From: Halobaculum marinum
Lineage (GTDB): Archaea > Halobacteriota > Halobacteria > Halobacteriales > Haloferacaceae
Direction of reading: 5' to 3'
Assembly (NCBI RefSeq): GCF_029338555.1
Contig: NZ_CP119989.1
Location: 620,001-684,000, forward strand
Length of the DNA stretch: 64,000 nucleotides
Part shown: positions 53,240-61,149 of the stretch, piece after piece
Layout of the letters: the number at the start of each line of letters is the position of its first letter
Position numbering within the stretch: the stretch's first letter is position 1
Translations under genes and position numbers: made by a program
Notes under the pieces: generated by a model
The model's input: only the letters and a program-made list of their open reading frames with translations
Databases searched by the model: none
What the model was told of the DNA's origin: nothing

Positions 53240-53315
53240 GCCCAGATAGAGGTGACGAGCGGGCATAAGCGGACCGTGGGTGTGTTGCTCCGGGACCACA
53301 CCGATCGGCGACAGC

Positions 53316-53322
53316 GATATGT
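53316..53322 (+). promoter_or_regulatory. TATA-like box for trkA
   Basis: GCGATATGTGG, with GATATGT 24-30 nt before the ATG at 53346. An inverted repeat GGTGTG..CACACC lies just upstream (about 53277-53301) in the divergent spacer. Confidence 0.4.
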
Positions 53323-53345
53323 GGTATGACGTAGCATAACAGGGC

Positions 53346-54005
53346 ATGAGAGTCGTCATTGTCGGCTACGGCCGCGTCGGCGCGCGAACCGCCCGTGTCC
53401 TCGACGAGGAGGGACACGAAGTCGTGGTGGTGGACAACGACCACACGAAGGTGGAGCGCGCTCGCGAACGCGGACTGACGGTCGTCGAGGGCGACGGCTC
53501 GAACCCGGCGGTGCTCGCGGAGGCGGGCGTCGCCGACGCCGACGCGGTCGGTGCGATCACGGGCGACCCGAAGTTGAACTTCGAGATCTGCATGGAGGCG
53601 AAGGAGGCGACCGACTGCCGCACCGTGATGCGCGTCTCGGAGGACTTCCACGACGAGATCTACGACGAGTTCGAGCGCGCGGTCGACGAGATCATCTACC
53701 CCGAGCGCCTCGGCGCCGCGGGCGCCAAGACCGCCATGCTCGGCGGCAACTTCAACGCCATCGGCGACCTCACCGAGCGCCTCCAGATCGTCTCCGTCTC
53801 GGTCGGCGACGACGCACCCGTCCTCGGGTCGCGAGTCAACGACCTCGCGCTCGACGGCGCTCGGGTGTACGCCCACGGTCGCAACCGCCAGCCGCTCACG
53901 ATCCCACTCCCCGGCACCACGGTCGAGGCGGGCGACCGCCTCGCGGTGCTGGCGGAGACGGACCGCGTCGACGACGTGCGGACGTCGCTACTCGGCGCCG
54001 ACTGA
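53346..54005 (+). CDS. trkA: TrkA-type potassium channel regulatory protein (RCK)
   Basis: 219 residues. RCK_N Rossmann domain with GYGRVGARTARVLDEEGHEV and the NAD-binding VVVDNDHTKVERARER..VVEGDGSNP, then TrkA_C from about residue 140 (LQIVSVSVGDDAPVLGSRV, LPGTTVEAGDRLAVL). It gates a Trk-type K+ uptake system in response to NAD(H); haloarchaea need high internal K+. The channel partner TrkH is not in the window. Confidence 0.88.
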   Translation: MRVVIVGYGRVGARTARVLDEEGHEVVVVDNDHTKVERARERGLTVVEGDGSNPAVLAEAGVADADAVGAITGDPKLNFEICMEAKEATDCRTVMRVSEDFHDEIYDEFERAVDEIIYPERLGAAGAKTAMLGGNFNAIGDLTERLQIVSVSVGDDAPVLGSRVNDLALDGARVYAHGRNRQPLTIPLPGTTVEAGDRLAVLAETDRVDDVRTSLLGAD

Positions 54006-54020
54006 GGTGGGGAAAGAGGC

Positions 54021-54036
54021 GGGGCCGCGAGGCCCC
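54021..54036 (+). terminator. Compact GNRA hairpin after trkA
   Basis: GGGGCC-GCGA-GGCCCC, a 6-bp perfect stem capped by a GCGA tetraloop, starting 16 nt after the trkA stop. No T-run follows. Confidence 0.45.
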
Positions 54037-54132
54037 GACAGGCGGTGGGGGAACGCGCGCCTGTGACGCGGTGTCGAACAGCGGTGGGTGTGCCGGGCGC
54101 GACGGGGAGGGTGACTACCGGGAGTGCCCGCT

Positions 54133-54156
54133 CCGTGGCGGCCACGGGTCCGTGGC
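54133..54156 (+). promoter_or_regulatory. Three-arm mutually exclusive hairpin
   Basis: CCGTGGC (54133-54139), GCCACGG (54141-54147) and CCGTGGC (54150-54156): the middle arm can pair with either neighbour, giving two alternative 7-bp stems with 1- or 2-nt loops. It precedes the aldolase promoter. Confidence 0.4.
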
Positions 54157-54190
54157 TCCCCTGTGCCCATCGGGCGGGTCCAAGCGGACC

Positions 54191-54229
54191 GATATAAAGA
54201 CACGTCAGACGCCAGCCGCCCGTCTGACG
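54191..54229 (+). promoter_or_regulatory. Promoter with CGTCAGACG palindrome for the aldolase gene
   Basis: GATATAAAG at 54191-54199 is a strong TATA match. CGTCAGACG (54203-54211) and CGTCTGACG (54221-54229) form a perfect 9-bp inverted repeat around 9 nt, covering the expected transcription start (about 54218-54222), where a bound protein would block initiation. The same motif lies near two other promoters in the window. Confidence 0.5.
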
Positions 54230-54323
54230 CCTGTACGACCACGTTGTGGGCCGTTCACGTGGATCGAGCCAGACGGGTGACCCCGGGGGAACGCTCTTGG
54301 CCCGAGCCGGTGACACGACCGGT

Positions 54324-55205
54324 ATGTACGGAACCGGGCCACCGCTGGTCACGCCGTTCGACGCCGACGGAGCACTGGACGAAGACGCGCTGCGCGAGTT
54401 GGTCGGGTGGGTCGAAGCGCGGGGCGTCGACTTCCTCGTCCCGTGCGGCTCGAACAGCGAGGCCGAGTTGATGACCGCCGAGGAGCGCGCCCGCACGGTC
54501 GAGGTCGTCGCCGACGAGGCCACCGTTCCGGTGCTCGCCGGGACAGGGAGCCCCGGCCTGACGGAGACGTTAGAGGCGACCGACGCCGCCGCCGACGCGG
54601 GCGCCGACGCCGCGCTCGTCGTCACGCCGTTCTACTACGGGCACTCGATGGCGACGCTGGAGGAGTACTACACCGCCGTCGCCGACGCCGCCGACATCCC
54701 GGTGTACCTCTACTCGGTCCCGGCGTACACCGACGTAAAACTCGACCCCGACACCATCGCGACGCTCGCCGAGCACCCCAACATCGGCGGCATGAAGGAC
54801 TCCTCGGGCGACATCCAGACGTTCCAGCGCACGCAGCGCCGGGTCGCCGACCTCGACTTCGACCTCATGGTCGGCTCCGGTGGCGTGCTCGCGCAGGCGC
54901 TCGCGGCGGGCGGCTCCGGTGGCGTCCTCGCGCTCGCCAACATCGCTCCCGAGGCGACGACCGCCATCTACGAGGCCCACGAGGCGGGCGACCACGAGCG
55001 CGCCCGCGACCTCACCGCCGCCTGCGTGGAACTGAACTACGCCGTCACGGGCGGCTACAGCGTCCCCGGCCTGAAGTACGCGATGCGCGAACGCGGCGCC
55101 CCCGCGGGCCACGTCCGCTCCCCGCACCGTCCCCCGGACGACGACGCGAAAGCGGCGCTCGACGACCTGCTCGCGGAGTTCGAGGACCTGCGCGCCGACC
55201 TCTGA
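54324..55205 (+). CDS. DHDPS/KDG-aldolase family enzyme
   Basis: 293 residues from the ATG at 54324 (MYGTGPPLVTPFDADGAL). TIM-barrel with the Schiff-base Lys in GGMKDSSGD (about residue 158), Tyr in VYLYSVPAY and the PCGSNSEAEL block that replaces GTTGE of true DapA. The PCGSN variant and GSGGV favour a 2-keto-3-deoxy-sugar (or related keto acid) aldolase over dihydrodipicolinate synthase. It lies alone behind a leader of about 100 nt with palindromes. Confidence 0.78.
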   Translation: MYGTGPPLVTPFDADGALDEDALRELVGWVEARGVDFLVPCGSNSEAELMTAEERARTVEVVADEATVPVLAGTGSPGLTETLEATDAAADAGADAALVVTPFYYGHSMATLEEYYTAVADAADIPVYLYSVPAYTDVKLDPDTIATLAEHPNIGGMKDSSGDIQTFQRTQRRVADLDFDLMVGSGGVLAQALAAGGSGGVLALANIAPEATTAIYEAHEAGDHERARDLTAACVELNYAVTGGYSVPGLKYAMRERGAPAGHVRSPHRPPDDDAKAALDDLLAEFEDLRADL

Positions 55206-55214
55206 GTCGGCGGG

Positions 55215-55976
55215 TTACTCTGCTTCTCCGTCGCCACCACCCGCAGTCGTCACCGTCGCGCGCGTCGCCGTCGCCTTGAACGAGACGACCACGTCGCTGC
55301 CGACGGTCAGTCCGAGGCGGTCGGCGCTGTCGACGGTCACGAGCGCCGACAGCGTGGCGTTCGCGCCGACGTCGATGTGAACGTCGACGACGGCGTCGCC
55401 GCGGTCGACCGCCGTCGCGACGCCCTCGAAGCGATTTCTGGCGCTGGTCGCGTCCGGCGACGGCGTCTCCGTGGGGTCGTGCAGCGTCACCGCGTCGGCG
55501 CGGACGCTCACCTGCACGCGGTCGCCCGTCGCCGGCGTGGGGTCGCCGACGGCCAGCGCCCGCACCGCCCCGGCGTCGGTGTCGACCAGCGCCAGTTCGC
55601 CGTCGCGCCCGGTCACGACGCCCTCGAACACCGACTCCGTCGCACCGGCGGTCCCCGCGAGCGCCGCCGTCAGACGGTCGAAGCGCGCCAACAGCGCCGT
55701 CGCGTTCTCGGCGAGTCTGCTCCCGCCGCCGCCGGCGCCGCCGCGGCGGCGGTCGACGAGGTCACCGAACGCCCCCTCCAGCGTCTCCAGTCGCGAGAGC
55801 GCCCGTGCCCGCGAGCGACCCAACTCCGCGGCGGCGCCGCTCACCGACCCCGCCGCGGCGATGGCTCGCAGCAGCGCGGCGTCGCGACCGTCGAACGTCA
55901 CCCCGTCGGCGACGAGGCTCGCCTCGAACCCCGCCGCGCCGTCGTCGGCCCCGCCGACCACCGCGTCGTGTCCCAT
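55215..55976 (-). CDS. ModE-like molybdate-responsive regulator with two TOBE/Mop domains
   Basis: 253 residues from the ATG at 55976. N-terminal LysR-like helix-turn-helix (LLRAIAAAGSVSGAAAELGR, RARALSRLETLEGAFG) and two C-terminal TOBE domains (SVFEGVVTGRDGELALVD; FEGVATAVDRGDAVVDVHI, the latter ending in SFKATATRATV). This is the ModE architecture; oxyanion binding by the di-Mop part would adjust transcription. Divergent from the wtp-type operon by 65 nt between starts, so one operator may serve both. Confidence 0.82.
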   Translation of the reverse strand: MGHDAVVGGADDGAAGFEASLVADGVTFDGRDAALLRAIAAAGSVSGAAAELGRSRARALSRLETLEGAFGDLVDRRRGGAGGGGSRLAENATALLARFDRLTAALAGTAGATESVFEGVVTGRDGELALVDTDAGAVRALAVGDPTPATGDRVQVSVRADAVTLHDPTETPSPDATSARNRFEGVATAVDRGDAVVDVHIDVGANATLSALVTVDSADRLGLTVGSDVVVSFKATATRATVTTAGGGDGEAE

Positions 55977-56004
55977 CTGTCTCCCCCGTTCGCTCACCTG
56001 CTCC

Positions 56005-56018
56005 AAAACGGTTATGTG
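56005..56018 (+). promoter_or_regulatory. Promoter of the molybdate/tungstate transport operon
   Basis: CCAAAACGGTTATGTGG: BRE-like CAAAACG and TTATGT at about 25-30 nt before the ATG at 56042. It sits in the 65-nt divergent spacer, where a ModE-like regulator could bind. Confidence 0.45.
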
Positions 56019-56041
56019 GACGCCGCGACTCCGATGTTTCT

Positions 56042-57160
56042 ATGACGAAACAACGCCCCGGTGACACGGACGGGCGTGCGAGCAGGCGACGGTTCCTCGC
56101 GGCGACGGGTGCGGGCGCCGCGGCACTCGGCCTTGCTGGCTGTCTCGGCGGGGCCAGCGGGAGCGGGACGAGCGAGGGCGGCGGCTCATCGTCCGGGGGC
56201 GACGCCACGGGCAACGGCAGTGGTGACACCACGTCGGGCGGCGCCTCGGGCCTGGAGGACTCGATGACCATCTTCCACGCGGGGTCGCTCGCGCCGCCGT
56301 TCTCGACGGCCGAACCCGACTTCGAGGACGAGCACGGGGTCGACGTGAACCGCGAGGCGCAGGGGTCGGTCGCCTCGACCCAGAAGATCACCCAGCAGGG
56401 ACGGTCGGCGGACGTGCTCGGCACCTCCGACTTCCGACTCATCCGCAACCGCATCCTGCCGGACTTCGGCGACTGGTACGCCATCTTCACGACGAACGCG
56501 ATGTCGATCCAGTACCGCGAGGACTCCCCCGGCGCCGACGACATCGGGACGGACAACTGGTGGGAGGTGCTCACCCGCGACGACGTCACCATCGGCCACT
56601 CGGACCCCGCGGTCGACCCCGGCGGCTACCGCGCGGTGATGACCCAACAGCTCGGCGCCGAGGCGTTCGACGGCGAGCGCCTCTACGACGACGCGACCTA
56701 CCAGAAGCTCCGAGAGAACTCGGTCGTCCCGACGGGGACGGAGACGAACCTGGAGGGCCAGTTGGAGTCGGGCGAGTTGGACTACGTGTTCTACTACCAG
56801 TCCATCTCTGCGAGTTCGGGCCTCCCGTACGTCGAACTCCAGCCGGAGGTCGACCTCTCGAAGGCGACCAGCGAGTACGCCAGCCACTACGCGAAGGCGG
56901 AGGTGGAGACCGACTCGGGCACGTTCACCGGTGCGCCCATCGCGTACGGTATCACGGTCCCGTCGGTCGCAGAGTCGCCGAACGCGGGCGCGAAGTGGGT
57001 CGAGTATTTCGCCACCGACGCGGGTCAGTCGGTGCTGGAGGAGTTGGGGCTGGTGCCGGTCGACCCCATCGTCGTCCCCGAAGCGAGCGGGGACGCCGTC
57101 CCCGAGAACGTCATGTCGGTCGCGAGCGCACAGGCGACGCTCGGACCGCTGGAACTGTAA
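56042..57160 (+). CDS. wtpA: Molybdate/tungstate-binding Tat lipoprotein (WtpA type)
   Basis: 372 residues from the ATG at 56042. ASRRRFLAATGAGAAALGLA plus GC is a twin-arginine signal with lipobox, then a Gly/Ser linker. Binding-protein blocks are MTIFHAGSLAPPFSTAE, VASTQKITQQGRSADVLGT and TIGHSDPAVDPGGYRAVM, the last being the WtpA/ModA oxyanion signature (SDP..DP.GYR). It captures molybdate or tungstate outside the cell for the permease. Molybdate versus tungstate cannot be assigned from sequence. Confidence 0.86.
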   Translation: MTKQRPGDTDGRASRRRFLAATGAGAAALGLAGCLGGASGSGTSEGGGSSSGGDATGNGSGDTTSGGASGLEDSMTIFHAGSLAPPFSTAEPDFEDEHGVDVNREAQGSVASTQKITQQGRSADVLGTSDFRLIRNRILPDFGDWYAIFTTNAMSIQYREDSPGADDIGTDNWWEVLTRDDVTIGHSDPAVDPGGYRAVMTQQLGAEAFDGERLYDDATYQKLRENSVVPTGTETNLEGQLESGELDYVFYYQSISASSGLPYVELQPEVDLSKATSEYASHYAKAEVETDSGTFTGAPIAYGITVPSVAESPNAGAKWVEYFATDAGQSVLEELGLVPVDPIVVPEASGDAVPENVMSVASAQATLGPLEL

Positions 57161-57208
57161 CCGGCCCCGAGCCGGAGTGATTTATGTCTCCCACCGATTG
57201 GACCCGCT

Positions 57209-58189
57209 ATGGCAACCGGGACTGAGACGGGCGCGCGGCTCGACCGGTTCGGTCGAACGCCGCTGGCCGTCGCGTTCGGCGCCGTCCAACTGGCGGCGTT
57301 CGCGGCCGCCTACGCGGCCGACCGGCCCACGCTGTACGCGTTCTTCCTCGTCGGCAGCGTCGCCGTCGCGGCGTACGCGCTCGACGGGAGCGCCTTCGTC
57401 GTCGGCGCGGCGACGCTCGCGAGCGTCCTGCTCGTGGCGCTGGCGCTCCCGCTGGCGCTGTTCGTCGCGCGCCAACAGCCCTCGCTGATCGCCGAGGCGG
57501 CGCTCGACCCGGACGTCCACCGCGTGCTGTACCTCGGGGTGTACGGCCCGCTGCTGGCGGCCATCGTCAGCCTGCTGTTCGGCGTCCCGCTGGCGCGCCT
57601 GCTGGCGGACGGCTTCCCCGGCCAGGCGGTCGTCGAGAGCCTCGTCGACCTCCCGCTGGTCGTCCCCCACAGCGTCGCGGGGATCATCATCCTGTTCGGC
57701 TTCGGGCGCGGCGGCGCCTTCCCGAACGTCTCGGTGCTCGGGACGATGACGGGGATGGTGCTGGCGATGACGTTCGTCTCCGCACCGTACGCCGTCAACG
57801 CCACCCGCGAGGCGTTCGAGTCCATCGACGACCGCCTCGAGTACGCCTCGCGCATCCACGGCGCCTCTCGCTTCGAGACGTTCCGCCGGGTCACCGCGCC
57901 GCTCGCGGTCCGCGGGATGGTCACCGGCGGCGTGCTCGCGTGGGCGCGGGCCGTCTCCGAGTTCGGCGCCGTCGCCGTCGTCGCCTACTCGGTGTCGTTC
58001 TTCTACCCGCCCGCCGGTGGGGAGGTGACCGCCCAGCACGCGCCCGTGTTCGTGTACAACACCTACCTCCAGAGCGGACTGGAGGAGAGCGGCGCCGTCG
58101 CGTTCCTCCTGTTGGCCGTCTCGGCGGTCATCTTCCTCATCGTGCGCTACCTGACCGACGACGGCGGCTCAACCGGTGGTGTCGCCTGA
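57209..58189 (+). CDS. wtpB: Molybdate/tungstate ABC permease (WtpB type)
   Basis: 326 residues. Eight or so TM helices; the binding-protein-dependent permease loop ESIDDRLEYASRIHGASRFETFRRVTAP (EAA motif) is at about 210-235. N-terminal 80 residues contribute two extra helices compared with ModB (about 220 aa). Stop and next ATG share TGATG. Confidence 0.88.
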   Translation: MATGTETGARLDRFGRTPLAVAFGAVQLAAFAAAYAADRPTLYAFFLVGSVAVAAYALDGSAFVVGAATLASVLLVALALPLALFVARQQPSLIAEAALDPDVHRVLYLGVYGPLLAAIVSLLFGVPLARLLADGFPGQAVVESLVDLPLVVPHSVAGIIILFGFGRGGAFPNVSVLGTMTGMVLAMTFVSAPYAVNATREAFESIDDRLEYASRIHGASRFETFRRVTAPLAVRGMVTGGVLAWARAVSEFGAVAVVAYSVSFFYPPAGGEVTAQHAPVFVYNTYLQSGLEESGAVAFLLLAVSAVIFLIVRYLTDDGGSTGGVA

Positions 58190-59202
58190 TGGGTCTGCAC
58201 GCCGACGTGTCGGCTACGTTCGCCGCCGACGGCGCCGAGGCGTTCGTCGTCGACGCCGCCATCGAAGTCGAGCGCGGCGAGAGCCTCGTGGTGCTCGGCC
58301 CCAGCGGGAGCGGGAAGACGCTCCTGCTGGAGACCATCGCCGGCTTCCACGCCCACGACGGCACCGTCTCGCTCGACGGTGAGGCGCTCGACGGTCGCCC
58401 CCCGGAGCGGCGCGACTTCGGCTTCGTGTTCCAGGACTACGCGCTGTTCCCCCACCTCACGGTACTGGAGAACGCCGCCTACGGCACCCGCTACCGCGAC
58501 GACCACGGCGACCCCGAGGCGCTGCTGGCGGAACTGGGCGTCGCCGACCTCGCGGATCGGTACCCGCCGACGCTGTCGGGCGGGGAGAAACAGCGGGTCG
58601 CGCTCGCACGGGCGCTGGCGGTCCGGCCCGAGGTGATGCTGCTCGACGAACCGCTGGCCGCGCTCGACGTGCCGACGCGACAGGCGCTTCGGGACGACCT
58701 GGCGACCGTCCTCGACGACGTGACGGCGGTGTACGTCACCCACAACCGGACGACCGCCCGCGCGGTCGCCGACCGCATCGCGGTGATGCGCGACGGGCAC
58801 ATCGTCCAGACCGGCACGCCCGAGGACGTGTTCGAGCGGCCGGACTCTCCCATGGTCGCCGCGTTCACCGGGTCGAACGTCGTTGCCGCCGACGCACTTC
58901 GGGAGGCGGTCGACCTCTCCCCCGACGCGACGACGGTCGCCGTCCGCCCCGAGCACGTCTGCATCGATGCCGACGGTCCGATAACCGGCGAGGTCGCCCG
59001 CGTGGTCCGAGAAGACGCGGCGGTTCGGGTGCTCGTCGACCTCGACGTGGCCGTCCCTGCCGCCGGTGGACGGGCAGACCCGTTCGGCGAGGGGGGCGAC
59101 ACCCGCCTCTCGGTGTTCGTCGCCGACCCGCCCGCCGCGGGCGACCGCGTCCGCCTGTCGGTGCCGCGCGACCGGCTCACCGTCTACACCGACGAGACGT
59201 AA
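58189..59202 (+). CDS. wtpC: Molybdate/tungstate ABC ATPase (WtpC type)
   Basis: 337 residues. Walker A GPSGSGKT (about 38), Q-loop FVFQDYALF, signature LSGGEKQR, Walker B VMLLDEPLAALD, switch His in YVTHNRTTA. A C-terminal TOBE domain (VAVRPEHVCIDADGPITGEV) binds oxyanion and can feed back on transport. Terminal gene of the operon by overlap with wtpB. Confidence 0.9.
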   Translation: MGLHADVSATFAADGAEAFVVDAAIEVERGESLVVLGPSGSGKTLLLETIAGFHAHDGTVSLDGEALDGRPPERRDFGFVFQDYALFPHLTVLENAAYGTRYRDDHGDPEALLAELGVADLADRYPPTLSGGEKQRVALARALAVRPEVMLLDEPLAALDVPTRQALRDDLATVLDDVTAVYVTHNRTTARAVADRIAVMRDGHIVQTGTPEDVFERPDSPMVAAFTGSNVVAADALREAVDLSPDATTVAVRPEHVCIDADGPITGEVARVVREDAAVRVLVDLDVAVPAAGGRADPFGEGGDTRLSVFVADPPAAGDRVRLSVPRDRLTVYTDET

Positions 59203-59286
59203 CTCGATCTGGTTTCGACTCGATCCCTCGCCGACCGGATCCAGTTTCCGGACACGCTCAAGTAGATCGCGACGAAGCGTGAGGTA

Positions 59287-60405
59287 GTGGCGCTCTCGGA
59301 GCGATTCGAACCGACTCGTGCGATCCGATTCGACCTCGGTGAGTGGACCGGCGCGGTCGGAGATTCGGTTACGGTGCTCCCGATCGTTGTCGCCCTCGCG
59401 GCGCTGACGCCCGTCTCGCTCCCGCACGCGCTGTTGTTCTTCGGCGGCTTCCAGGTCCTGTGGGGGGTGGTGTACGGCCTGCCGCTCTCCGTCGAGCCGA
59501 TGAAGGCGCTGGCGGGGTTGGCGCTGGCGGGCGCGCTCACCGCGGGCGAGTACGTGACGGCGGGCCTGCTCGCGGGCGTCGTGCTCGTCGTCGCGGCGGC
59601 GACGGGCGCGCTCTCGCGCGTCGAGCGGTACGTCGGCGAACCCGTGGTCCGCGGCATCCAGTTGGCGGTCGCGCTGCTGTTGCTCCGAGCGGGGGTCGAC
59701 CTGGGGCTCGCCGAGCCGACGCTCGCGCTCGCGGCCGCCGGCGTCGCGGGCGTCGTCGCACTGGCGGGGTTCCGGCGCGGCGCCGCCCTCGCGGTGCTCG
59801 GCGTGGGTCTCGCGCTCGCGCTCGCGGAGACGGGCGTGCCGAGCGCCGATCTCCCCGCGTTCACCGTGTTCCCCACGGCGGCGCCCGCGCTCACGACGCC
59901 CGCGCTCTCGGCGACGGCGGGCCAACTCGCGATGACCGTCGGCAACGCCGCGGTGGCGACGAGCCTCCTCCTGTCGGACCTGTTCGACGCCGACGTGGCC
60001 GCCGACCGCCTCTCGGGGAGCATGGGTGCGATGTGTCTGTCGGCGGTGCCGCTGGGTGGCGTCCCGATGTGTCACGGCTCGGGCGGCCTCGCGGGCAAAC
60101 ACGCCTTCGGTGCGCGCACCGGCGGTGCGAACCTCGTCCTCGGCGGTCTCTACCTCGCGGCGGTGCCGTTCGCGGGCGTCGTCGCCGCGTTCCCGATGCC
60201 GGTGTTGGGGGTCGTCCTCGGCTTCGTCGGCGTCCACCTCGGTCGGCGCGCGGTCGGCGTGGAGGGGCGCGGCGCGCTCGCGCTGGTCGCGCTCGTGGGC
60301 GTCGTCGGGGTCGGGTGGAACGTCGGGGCGGCGTTCCTCGTCGGTCTCGTCGCCGACGCGCTCCGCCGTCGACTCGCCGCCGACGCGGCGACGACTGCGA
60401 ACTGA
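59287..60405 (+). CDS. MOT1-like sulfate/molybdate permease
   Basis: 372 residues from the GTG at 59287. Ten to eleven TM helices, with SVEPMKALAGLALAGALTAG and the LGGVPMCHGSGGLAGKHAFG block of the SLC26-like molybdate transporter family (MFS_MOT1). Downstream of wtpC by 84 nt, so probably a second route for molybdate (or sulfate). No STAS domain, as in MOT1. Confidence 0.85.
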   Translation: MALSERFEPTRAIRFDLGEWTGAVGDSVTVLPIVVALAALTPVSLPHALLFFGGFQVLWGVVYGLPLSVEPMKALAGLALAGALTAGEYVTAGLLAGVVLVVAAATGALSRVERYVGEPVVRGIQLAVALLLLRAGVDLGLAEPTLALAAAGVAGVVALAGFRRGAALAVLGVGLALALAETGVPSADLPAFTVFPTAAPALTTPALSATAGQLAMTVGNAAVATSLLLSDLFDADVAADRLSGSMGAMCLSAVPLGGVPMCHGSGGLAGKHAFGARTGGANLVLGGLYLAAVPFAGVVAAFPMPVLGVVLGFVGVHLGRRAVGVEGRGALALVALVGVVGVGWNVGAAFLVGLVADALRRRLAADAATTAN

Positions 60406-60438
60406 CCGGCTTTTCACGGTGGGCGACGACGGACGGGT

Positions 60439-61116
60439 ATGGAGACGTGGGCGACGCTGTTCGACCGCGCGGCCGCCGTCGGCGTCGGTGTCGACGAGGT
60501 CTCGGCGACGCTCGCCGAGCGCCGCGACCGGAACCGCAACCGCGCCGCCGCCGACGGTGCGGACACCGAGACTGACGGCGACGACACCGCCGACGACACC
60601 GCAGACGACACCACCGACGACGCCGACCCGGACCGAGTGGGCGACCGCCCGGAGCCGTCGCCGGCCCGCGTCGTCGCGGACGCCGACGTGCTCGCGGCGG
60701 ACCTGCTCGTCGGGGACGCCGCCCGCGACGCACTCGACCCGCTCCGGGCACACTCGTGGACGACGCTCGTCGCCAGCGACGCCCTGCTCGACGACGCGGA
60801 GGCGGTGGTGGAACGCCTCGCCGACGCGGACCTCGCGACGGCGTGGCGCGCGACGGTCGAGGCGTGGCGCGAGCCGGTGGTCCAGCCGCCGGGGGACCAC
60901 CCGGCGCTCGCGTCGGCGTACCGCGGCGGCGCGATGCACGTGCTCTCGTTCGACGACCGCCTCACGGCGGCGGGGACGGGCGCCGGCCTCACCGACCGCT
61001 TCCCGGTGAGCGTGCGCGACCCGCGCGCGTTCGCGGCGCTGTTCGACGCCGAAAAACTGTACCCCGAGGTCGGGGACGGCGCGTATCCGGGTCCGGATCG
61101 GGACCCGCGGGCGTGA
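60439..61116 (+). CDS. PIN-like domain protein (DUF7384-like)
   Basis: 225 residues. The first 70 are acidic with repeated DDT/ADD stretches. The C-terminal 150 resemble PIN nuclease domains: VVADADVLAADLL (first Asp), TLVASDALLDDAEAV, HPALASAYRGGAMHVLSFDDRL (last acidic pair). I recall this as haloarchaeal DUF7384. A nuclease activity or a role with molybdate is unsupported. 33 nt after the permease, so perhaps co-transcribed. Confidence 0.6.
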   Translation: METWATLFDRAAAVGVGVDEVSATLAERRDRNRNRAAADGADTETDGDDTADDTADDTTDDADPDRVGDRPEPSPARVVADADVLAADLLVGDAARDALDPLRAHSWTTLVASDALLDDAEAVVERLADADLATAWRATVEAWREPVVQPPGDHPALASAYRGGAMHVLSFDDRLTAAGTGAGLTDRFPVSVRDPRAFAALFDAEKLYPEVGDGAYPGPDRDPRA

Positions 61117-61149
61117 GAACGGTGGCGGCTGTCGAGTTCGCGAGCGGTG

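Larger units (their letters stand above)
54006..54323. other. 318-nt non-coding region with terminator, switch-like hairpins and palindrome
   Basis: No gene. In order: a terminator-like stem GGGGCC-GCGA-GGCCCC (54021-54036) after trkA; three interchangeable arms CCGTGGC/GCCACGG/CCGTGGC (54133-54156); a TATA box (54191-54198); a 9-bp palindrome (54203-54229); then a leader of about 100 nt to the aldolase gene. Confidence 0.5.

Noticed and set aside
54071-54280. Short ORF in the trkA/aldolase spacer
   Set aside because: It has no promoter at the right spacing and runs through palindromes; a non-coding role is more likely.
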